Source of the DNA: an uncultured Trueperaceae bacterium
GTDB taxonomy: Bacteria > Deinococcota > Deinococci > Deinococcales > Trueperaceae
Direction of reading: 5' to 3'
Assembly (NCBI GenBank): GCA_937907415.1
Contig: CALCHY010000278.1
Span: forward strand, 1 to 25,342
Length of the DNA stretch: 25,342 bases
Part shown: positions 20,601 through 25,342 of the stretch, in pieces
How the letters are laid out: every line of letters begins with the position of its first letter
Position numbering within the stretch: the first letter of the stretch is position 1
Program-made: the position numbers and the translations under genes
The notes under the pieces: generated by a model
The model's database searches: none
Seen by the model: only the letters and a program-made list of their open reading frames with translations
What the model was told of the DNA's origin: nothing

Positions 20601-20886
20601 CAAGCCCCCGCCTGAACACTCGGACACACCGCCTGCCTCCCGTGAGATGGACTTCGGGCGCGTAACCCCTGGCGTGCAACTCGCAGTCTCGACGCCACTT
20701 GTCGAGGCCGCGATGCTCAGCCTGTCAGCGGCCCAACTCCAAGTCACAGCGGCCAACAGCCTGCAAGGGGTGCTCTCGCGCCTTGAGCGCATGTACGAGC
20801 GCGTTCTGGATGAGGGCTTCAAGGTCGTCGTCGAAGTTCCGACCGCAGCTGGCGTCGCATCGAGTGGCACCGCATACCTAAGGTGA
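17614..20886 (+). CDS. tail tape measure protein
   Basis: ATG 17614. The 1090-residue protein is by far the longest and sets tail length. The N terminus begins MASNSVEILIRARDGATKTL and continues as a long coiled coil to about residue 120. It is followed by glycine/alanine-rich hydrophobic segments (GLGTKLSLGVTAPLTALAGI and, further on, FVGLGVALAAAGPLLVGFGT). The block YEFSANTPFDWKTLTEGTRV matches the N-terminal domain of many tape measure proteins. At roughly 1.5 angstrom per residue the tail shaft would be about 160 nm. The region from about 590 to 910 is more diverse, and the C terminus again carries hydrophobic helices (LGRIIAPALKLLGTVIGWVV). Confidence 0.95.
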   Translation: MASNSVEILIRARDGATKTLEEVRAGVKGVGDAARAGLKDLRDYQTELEHQARALEDVARQQDETTEEYRKTVAELARVKGELGNVTDELVKQASELDRQTAALDQHAVTWEQTSKRIGGSMIGLGTKLSLGVTAPLTALAGIGVQSVMQLEMFSESLKVLIGDAEAANEVFDQLYEFSANTPFDWKTLTEGTRVLAAFGTEAADIVPTLSALGDIAAGVQTPLNQLAEIYGRVQLTGRLGMEEVNRLAERGIPIYTELAKQLGVSESQVRDLVSTGVVGFPELEAVITSLTTEGGMFFGMMDAQSKTVQGRFNTLKDTFEQVTDIIGERLIPAFDAMIGAAQSAVDWFVNLDESTQGLFVGLGVALAAAGPLLVGFGTLLTLLPQLVTGFGLLRTAILPFLGPVGLAATLAVVLATLGTRFVTADRALETHRDWIDEAAAAYIAYRGEIHVTTEAERTAAIERLATTRAEMQERIKLLQELADQQKSSVQGFLDSPIGKFLMPGFIKVEGSAGYGTLDEIERLGEVVSQIGSDIDKLVSGASRVVEVEVDVKQPPPVDVDVTFTGDGAELLKAPEEAGRSWAATFVEQLAAGLNTARAGWRDALTGFGVLTGGILRDAFGVDQPDSQLVTLGKDIVGSIADGIEQAFPSFFTRLTAGVQAIKGHVADEALNAWVVSGSSLMTPTTPAGPLGFDTVPFIPSPIGIGGRPIPGDVAGFEGNIAQMSEAMFGPRSAAGRFLVDLEALFQRAARELARADRVASYEGRDAFYAGQAARFDDAGTLAYHNRVIFDPRSAGFVRDVGVPGVFAGVPAPRDIGAPGEFATVPTPVDLTGFAPTANVMPDRSHLPTEQLDDLLRKEAEARQAVVDGLTTMSSEKGPLANFGAQLLATAAEAVPAFGAALDGFVQAGPMGAVIAFFSELLMTSQPMQEAFVMINEALAPLGELLGRIIAPALKLLGTVIGWVVDALVAVYNTLLGWLFGRIETEPAAKDDIITTKPPPEHSDTPPASREMDFGRVTPGVQLAVSTPLVEAAMLSLSAAQLQVTAANSLQGVLSRLERMYERVLDEGFKVVVEVPTAAGVASSGTAYLR

Positions 20887-20896
20887 GGTGAGGCAC

Positions 20897-22501
20897 GTGT
20901 GGGAGATTGATGTCTGCAACCCGGACGGCACCACTCGCCTCACCTTGACGCCCGGCGACCCAGTCTCCGCGATCGAGTGGGCATCGCGCGGCGACGGCGA
21001 CTGCCTCGAGGCGGCAATCACCGGCCGCGGTCTCGACATCCGCGCTCGCGACGTCGTCATCATTCGCGCCCGCAGCACCCCAAACGACCCGAACCCGCCG
21101 ACCGTACGCTACGTCGGCTGGGTTGTGGAGGTACCTGCAGACCGCTCGCCGAACTTGACGGTTACGCGCCTGATCGGCGGCCGCAAACGCCTCGCTGAGA
21201 TCCTCAACCGCAACCTCTCAGTCTCGGGAGACGTGGCCGCGGCCGCCCGCACCAGCCTGTCCGGCGTCACCGATCAAGGTAATCCTCGCCTAGTGGTGCC
21301 CGCCTCCTTCCCGACCCAGAACTTCACTGCTGGACCGCGTTACCCCGGCTTGGAGGCTGCAGCTGAGACGCTCGAAGCGTTCGAGGCGATGGTGCCAGGC
21401 TTCACCGTTGAGCCCGCCAGCGCGAGTTACGTGTACGCAGGCCGAACCTACGCACCCGGCATGGACGTGCCGCCGACGCGCTACGGCGTCCGAGCTGACG
21501 GCGGCGGCGGCGGCCGCGGTCTCGTCTACTTCGAGCGACCAACCCACGTCCCCGCCCTCCTCAGCGAGCTCGCCGACAACCTCACGATTACCTGGTTGCC
21601 CCGCAGCGCGGAGCAGGTCGTTGACGACGTTACTATCGTCCTGCTAGAGACGCACAACGCAGATGCGGCCTCGGTCCTAACGAGTGGATCCAGTTGGCCG
21701 GTGCCGGGCGCCGAGAAAGTCGTCCCGCCCGTCGCGCATCGCGTCACCGCCGGTACGCCCTACGGAGCCGCGATCCGCGTGGGCGCCGAAGGCCAAGGAC
21801 TCAAGCAAAGCAGCTGGTACGCACCCATTTCCTCGAGCGGTGGTTGGACCGACCCGGCTAACGCCTTCGACGGTAATCTTGCGACGTACACCTACAATCA
21901 GGCGACATCAACCTTCACGCTCGTGCGCCCCGCCGCCGCCGCCGCGGTCGCCTGGCGCATCCGCTATAGTTCCGTCGCCCCGTTCTATGCCAGCCTCACG
22001 CGCACGGTTTCGGGCGGCCTCAGCTCGTATCACCGCTGGAACCTACCCGCTACCCAAGGTAGCCAGGCCGACTTCTACCTCTACGCTCCGCCGTTCGAGG
22101 GCATCGATGGTCCCGTAAGCATCTGGTTCCACGCCGAGATGCGTGCGTGGGCGGCGGACGAGATCCGGATCTACGAAGCAACGCCGTACGAACCCGATCC
22201 GACTGTGCTCAACCGACTTGCGCTCGGACACATGCGGCTCCCCGGCAACGACTCCACCGCCAGCGTCACGGTCCCCAACCGCCTCCTGGACCTCGCCTGG
22301 CGTTGGCAAATCGACCTGGCCAACGGCGACAGCGTCGTAGGCACGGCCGAACTGATTGAGCACCGAATTACGGGGAGCGAGGGACTCGTGACGACCATCC
22401 ACCTCGGGCAAGCGCTCAGCAGCACCGAGGTCAGCACCCGCGCCCTGCTCGACGGCAAGATCGCGCGGGCCGTCCGCGCAGGCACGAAACCAACAGCATG
22501 A
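20897..22501 (+). CDS. tail tip protein with an inserted carbohydrate-binding-like domain
   Basis: GTG 20897 was chosen over GTG 20888 because GAGGTG at 20885-20890 has a 6-base spacer; either start is possible. The protein of about 534 residues begins MWEIDVCNPDGTTRLTLTPG and its N- and C-terminal parts (LDLAWRWQIDLANGDSVVGT near the end) read like a tail-tip hub or baseplate protein of siphophages. In the centre, around WYAPISSSGGWTDPANAFDG and the following strands, is a module with the W...A-x-D-G-N-x-x-T pattern of jellyroll (F5/8-type) sugar-binding domains. It may help bind the cell surface. It follows the tape measure, the usual place for tip genes. Confidence 0.65.
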   Translation: MWEIDVCNPDGTTRLTLTPGDPVSAIEWASRGDGDCLEAAITGRGLDIRARDVVIIRARSTPNDPNPPTVRYVGWVVEVPADRSPNLTVTRLIGGRKRLAEILNRNLSVSGDVAAAARTSLSGVTDQGNPRLVVPASFPTQNFTAGPRYPGLEAAAETLEAFEAMVPGFTVEPASASYVYAGRTYAPGMDVPPTRYGVRADGGGGGRGLVYFERPTHVPALLSELADNLTITWLPRSAEQVVDDVTIVLLETHNADAASVLTSGSSWPVPGAEKVVPPVAHRVTAGTPYGAAIRVGAEGQGLKQSSWYAPISSSGGWTDPANAFDGNLATYTYNQATSTFTLVRPAAAAAVAWRIRYSSVAPFYASLTRTVSGGLSSYHRWNLPATQGSQADFYLYAPPFEGIDGPVSIWFHAEMRAWAADEIRIYEATPYEPDPTVLNRLALGHMRLPGNDSTASVTVPNRLLDLAWRWQIDLANGDSVVGTAELIEHRITGSEGLVTTIHLGQALSSTEVSTRALLDGKIARAVRAGTKPTA

Positions 22502-22887
22502 GCACGCCCCTCACCCAAGCCGTCCTTAAAGCTGGCGCAAACGAACACACGCTCAAGCGCGCACGACTCGACGATCTAGTCGTTACAACCGACTTGCAGG
22601 TCTTCCGCGCTCCGTTCGGCTCGCGGTGGCACAAGCTCGGCACCGGCAACGCGGACCCGGAGGTCATCAACCTCTCGGGCGCCCTCGAAGCGGCCAACGT
22701 GAGCCTCTCACGGGCACTAATTGACGCGCTGCTCGCTGATCTGCCGACGCTCGACACGCTCAAGCTCGGCGCCTGGGAGTTCCCAGTAGCTGGCACGACC
22801 GGCGCATTCATCGCGACGCCGACCGCAGCCGGCTGGCGCGTGCAGCTCTCCCTGATCAGAGCAGGAGCCGCGCTCAATGTTCCTTGA
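22498..22887 (+). CDS. hypothetical tail protein (129 aa)
   Basis: ATG 22498 in an ATGA overlap. The 129-residue product begins MSTPLTQAVLKAGANEHTLK and contains strand-rich sequence (LVVTTDLQVFRAPFGSRWHK; GAWEFPVAGTTGAFIATPTA). No family is recognised. As a small gene between two tail-tip genes it is probably a structural part of the tip. It overlaps the next gene by 11 bases. Confidence 0.65.
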   Translation: MSTPLTQAVLKAGANEHTLKRARLDDLVVTTDLQVFRAPFGSRWHKLGTGNADPEVINLSGALEAANVSLSRALIDALLADLPTLDTLKLGAWEFPVAGTTGAFIATPTAAGWRVQLSLIRAGAALNVP

Positions 22888-23335
22888 ATCTACTGGCGGC
22901 GTCATCGAGCTGCGCCTCAACGATTCCGCCCTCGACCAGGCCGTCTCACGCGCGGCGTACACGTCCCCGGCTGGCCAGCTCGTCATCATCGGTGACGGCG
23001 GCTGGGACCCGGCCACGTTGACGCTGCGCTTCCGCGTCACGAGCAACACCTCAGGCACGCCAGGAGACGGTGCCCTGGGTGCCGTCGAGGCACTGTTGGC
23101 GGCCGCGAAGACCGCCACTTGCCTAACTGAATCCGGTGACCCGCTGACTGCAAGGACCACGTATCTGCATGGTCTCGCTAGCCTGCAGATGCGTCCGCGC
23201 GGCACGTGGTGGGAGATGGAGATCACCTTCCGGCCACGAGCGTTGGACGGCACGCAAGGCACCGGCGAGTCCTTGACTCACTCCGGCGTACTCGTCACGT
23301 TCGGCGGAGTCGCCCTCACCGTGGAGGTTCACTAA
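22877..23335 (+). CDS. hypothetical tail tip protein (152 aa)
   Basis: ATG 22877 overlaps the previous gene. The 152-residue protein starts MFLESTGGVIELRLNDSALD and has beta-rich sequence (LVIIGDGGWDPATLTLRFRV; MRPRGTWWEMEITFRPRALD). The style recalls distal-tail-type proteins, but the length is shorter than usual and the match is uncertain. It ends TAATG, sharing its last A with the next gene. Confidence 0.6.
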   Translation: MFLESTGGVIELRLNDSALDQAVSRAAYTSPAGQLVIIGDGGWDPATLTLRFRVTSNTSGTPGDGALGAVEALLAAAKTATCLTESGDPLTARTTYLHGLASLQMRPRGTWWEMEITFRPRALDGTQGTGESLTHSGVLVTFGGVALTVEVH

Positions 23336-23745
23336 TGCCTGAACTCGTTAGCACCGGTAATGTGAAGGCTTCTAGCAGCGGGGGGGGGGTGGCTTTGGAG
23401 GTGGATCCGGCGTTGGTGGCCGCGCTCACTGGCGAGAGCGGCAGCAACGCGAACGGCGAGTGGGTCAAGTTGGAAAACGGGCTGCTCGTCTGCTGGGTGC
23501 CGTCCGTGCCCCTCGTATACCTCAACTCCACAACGTTGCAAGCAGTGTGGACGTTCCCTCAGCCGTTCGTGGCTGTCCCGGCCGTCGCGCCGAACTTGCG
23601 AGGTTGGGGCGCGTTCGTGGTCGGCACGCCGCTGGCTCTCGTTGCGGTGGACACTGCGACCCTGCAGTACCGCGCGGCCAGCGGAAGCTTCGCGTCTGGC
23701 GCGACTGCGACGTTCAGCGCGATGGCCGTGGGTCGCTGGAAGTAG
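23335..23745 (+). CDS. tail fibre protein with G10 tract
   Basis: ATG 23335. The 136-residue protein starts MPELVSTGNVKASSSGGGVA, an N-terminal module repeated in the next gene. Residues 41-136 (GEWVKLENGLLVCW, then VWTFPQPFVAVPAVAPNLRG and a strand-rich end) resemble the C-terminal receptor-binding domain found on short tail fibres, where the pattern W-x-K-x-x-N-G-L-x-x-x-W and TFPxPFxxxPxV occurs. It likely trimerises and binds the host surface. A run of ten G's in codons 16-19 makes it a candidate for on/off switching. GC-rich codons otherwise match the phage. Confidence 0.7.
   Translation: MPELVSTGNVKASSSGGGVALEVDPALVAALTGESGSNANGEWVKLENGLLVCWVPSVPLVYLNSTTLQAVWTFPQPFVAVPAVAPNLRGWGAFVVGTPLALVAVDTATLQYRAASGSFASGATATFSAMAVGRWK
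23380..23389 (+). repeat. homopolymer run of ten G's inside a tail-fibre gene
   Basis: Ten consecutive G's follow AGCAGC within codons 16-19 of the fibre gene (they encode three glycines and the first base of a valine codon). Gain or loss of one base would shift the frame and remove the receptor-binding domain. Such tracts are known phase-variation switches in other systems. Here switching is inferred from the tract only. Confidence 0.85.
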
Positions 23746-23769
23746 GCTCGCGCCGGCGCGGTGGTCACC

Positions 23770-25113
23770 GTGCCTGAACTGAGCCCGCTCGGGAATGTGA
23801 AGGCGACCGCCGCGGCTGGTCAGCTGCGGCTCGACGTTGACGTGGCGGACCCTGCCTTGCGTGAGGGTCTCGGCGTGGCGGCGCCACCGCCAGCCCTGCC
23901 CGCAGGCTTCGCGTTCCCCACGCCCGTGACGCTGATTCGCGAGCGTGACGGGTCGCGAAACGCGGTGGTTGACACGTCGTGGCTGCCAGGTGGCCTGACG
24001 GTCTACACGGCGCCGTGGGCGCCGAGCAGCGGCGCTGGCTGGGCGAATGCACCGGTGCGCTTGAGAGAGGCTCTGGCGACGCCCGGCGTTAAGCGTGTGG
24101 TCTGCGCGCCTGGTGTGTACGACCGCAACGCAATCCCATCGTCCGGCTCGCTGCCAGCCGCGAGCATCGTCTGCCCGGGTGGCGTCGCGGTCTTCTCGAC
24201 GCACGAGACGCCAGCGAGCCTCGCATGGACCGTGAACACCCCGATGGTGAGCACCTGGAAGGCGACGCGGAGCCTAGTGGTGGCCGTCAGAGACGAGAGC
24301 ATCCGCACCCCTTATGGCGTCAGCGTCCCGTTCACGCAACGCGCGTCAGCTGCGGATGTCGATGCCAACCCCGGCAGTTGGTGTTTGGACGCGGGCGTGC
24401 TGTACGTCCGCACGCTGGACGCCCGGAAGCCCGACGAGAACATCCGCGTGTATCTGGGCGTTTCAGCGCTCAGGTTCGATGGCGGCGACCTGCACCTCGA
24501 AGGGATCGAGTTTCACGGCGGCGGGTTGAGCGGCGCGTTCTTCTTGAACGGTGGCGTGACGCCAATCCGGGTCAGCGCGCAACGATGCGCCTTCCGGTAC
24601 TCGCCATCGGGCAACGGGTTGACCGCATGGGGGACCGACTTAATTGTTCTGCGCGAGTGCGAAGCGAGCGACAACTATCTCGACGGTTTCAACTACGGCA
24701 CCGCCAGTGGAGTGACAACGAACGCCATGGAAGTCTCGTGCGTGGCGACCAACAACGGCTTCAGCGGGTCCGGGAACGATAACGCCTCCACCAGCCACAA
24801 CGGCGCTCGCGTCATCCGAGTGGCGGGCGAGTACGAGGGCGCTCAAGGCCGGAACGTTGTTGACGTGCACGACGGCACGAAGAGCTTTAATTGGGGTTGC
24901 GCCGCCCGCGCGAGTCGAGGCTCGGCGGGGAACAACGTTGACTGGGAGGCTGGCCAACCAACCCTGGTGCAAGACGTGGAAATGTGGCTGGTCGAGTGCA
25001 GCGCGTCGGGCAGCACCGCGGCCGCCGTCGCGCAGGCGGGCACGAAGATCTACCACCGCGACAACGTCGGGATTGCGGTGAGCGGCCCAGGCGCGGCAAT
25101 CCCGTACGCCTAA
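23770..25113 (+). CDS. tail spike with parallel beta-helix, possible polysaccharide depolymerase
   Basis: GTG 23770 was chosen over GTG 23761 because it gives MPELSPLGNVKATAAAGQLR, matching the start of the upstream fibre. The product is 447 residues. After a head-binding-like N-terminal region it has repeated segments of short strands and asparagine/serine/glycine turns (for example DLHLEGIEFHGGGLSGAFFL, then ECEASDNYLDGFNYGTASGV and VSCVATNNGFSGSGNDNAST). This is the pattern of right-handed parallel beta-helix tailspikes and pectate-lyase-like enzymes, which bind and often cleave surface polysaccharide. Catalytic residues cannot be assigned by eye. It is the last gene of the late operon. 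Confidence 0.8.
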   Translation: MPELSPLGNVKATAAAGQLRLDVDVADPALREGLGVAAPPPALPAGFAFPTPVTLIRERDGSRNAVVDTSWLPGGLTVYTAPWAPSSGAGWANAPVRLREALATPGVKRVVCAPGVYDRNAIPSSGSLPAASIVCPGGVAVFSTHETPASLAWTVNTPMVSTWKATRSLVVAVRDESIRTPYGVSVPFTQRASAADVDANPGSWCLDAGVLYVRTLDARKPDENIRVYLGVSALRFDGGDLHLEGIEFHGGGLSGAFFLNGGVTPIRVSAQRCAFRYSPSGNGLTAWGTDLIVLRECEASDNYLDGFNYGTASGVTTNAMEVSCVATNNGFSGSGNDNASTSHNGARVIRVAGEYEGAQGRNVVDVHDGTKSFNWGCAARASRGSAGNNVDWEAGQPTLVQDVEMWLVECSASGSTAAAVAQAGTKIYHRDNVGIAVSGPGAAIPYA

Positions 25114-25158
25114 CCGAGCGTGCTCAGGCTTTTCTTGTAGCACTAACAGTGCATGACC

Positions 25159-25194
25159 AAACCCCCGGCATACCAACTGCCGGGGGTTTCTTTT
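25159..25194 (+). terminator. rho-independent terminator of the late operon
   Basis: A 12-base-pair perfect stem (AAACCCCCGGCA 25159-25170 with TGCCGGGGGTTT 25178-25189) with loop TACCAAC is followed by CTTTT. It lies 45 bases after the last tail gene. A smaller hairpin (GCACT-AAC-AGTGC, 25140-25152) precedes it. Confidence 0.9.
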
Positions 25195-25240
25195 CGGCTC
25201 TAAGTGGGGAACCCGGGGCACCCGTTCCCCTGTCATCTAG

Positions 25241-25279
25241 TGACACTTAATTTGGCACAGCTGTGACATTTAATTTGGC
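25241..25279. repeat. two direct repeats, probable transposase-binding sites of the phage right end
   Basis: TGACACTTAATTTGGC (25241-25256) and TGACATTTAATTTGGC (25264-25279) differ at one base and start 23 bases apart, about two helical turns, like the end-binding sites of Mu transposase. They are AT-rich in a GC-rich setting, lie beyond the last terminator, and contain no gene. A further CGACA ends at 25287. Confidence 0.65.
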
Positions 25280-25286
25280 GCGCGAC

Positions 25287-25287
25287 A
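25287..25287. mobile_element. putative right terminus of the transposable prophage
   Basis: Read on the - strand from 25287, the DNA begins TGTCGCGCGCCAAATTAAAT, giving the 5'-TG...CA-3' form expected of a Mu-type transposon end, with the two repeats directly inside it. The exact base is inferred; the left end is not in the window, so a terminal inverted repeat and a target duplication cannot be checked. Confidence 0.45.
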
Positions 25288-25342
25288 CCAGTGCGGCTCC
25301 CACACGGTGCGGCAAGACGACGTGCTTGGCGCGCGGTGCCTG
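25288..25342. other. probable flanking host DNA
   Basis: These 55 bases lie beyond the proposed phage end. They are GC-rich and contain no complete gene. No host gene can be recognised from so short a piece. Confidence 0.35.

Noticed and set aside
23332..24204. 290-residue open frame on the - strand across the two fibre genes
   Set aside because: It has no start signal and spans a real gene junction. Its composition is that of antisense GC-rich DNA, so it does not suggest an inversion cassette.

Overview
The window holds the right-hand part of a transposable, Mu-like prophage (or the genome of such a phage) in a high-GC bacterium. All convincing genes lie on the + strand and are packed with 1-17 base overlaps, often with GTG starts. 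The Mu relationship rests on gene order and motifs from about 7.4 to 15.3 kb: a gp27-like small terminase, gp28-like large terminase, gp29-like portal, F-like head protein, an I-type protease with a nested Z-type scaffold, a gp36-like protein and a G-like protein. There is no tail sheath. A tail-tube protein, a two-frame chaperone region and a 1090-residue tape measure point to a long flexible tail, as in the B3/D3112 type of transposable siphophage. The transposase, its partner ATPase and the repressor would lie left of the window. The host cannot be named. An exported lysis-region protein suggests a diderm host.

Layout. (1) 3-3052: nine small, translationally coupled, early/middle genes, mostly unrecognised, including a protein with a duplicated zinc-binding module. 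It ends at a strong UUCG-loop hairpin. (2) 3222-4699: a two-gene cassette (312-residue soluble protein plus four-helix membrane protein) with visibly lower GC and its own flanking hairpins. It looks like a 'moron' cargo and is the best candidate here for an undescribed system, possibly phage exclusion or defence. (3) 4839-4993: a near-consensus sigma-70-type promoter and a structured leader. (4) 4994-7440: lysis region with an amidase endolysin, a holin-like membrane domain that is in frame with it but has its own strong ribosome site, and other small membrane or exported proteins. (5) 7451-14000: packaging and head. (6) 14066-17572: head-tail joining, tail tube and tail chaperones. (7) 17614-25113: tape measure, tail-tip proteins and two tail-fibre/spike proteins that share an N-terminal module. 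One of these carries a run of ten G's. (8) 25159-25287: terminator, then two 16-base direct repeats that look like transposase end-binding sites and a probable right terminus near 25287. About 55 bases of likely flanking host DNA follow.

How it fits together: the promoter near 4.84 kb probably drives lysis, head and tail genes as one late operon ending at the 25.16 kb terminator. The phage appears to use recoding and nested starts repeatedly: holin within endolysin, scaffold within protease, and a chaperone frameshift. All functional calls come from reading motifs and gene order; no database search was made.
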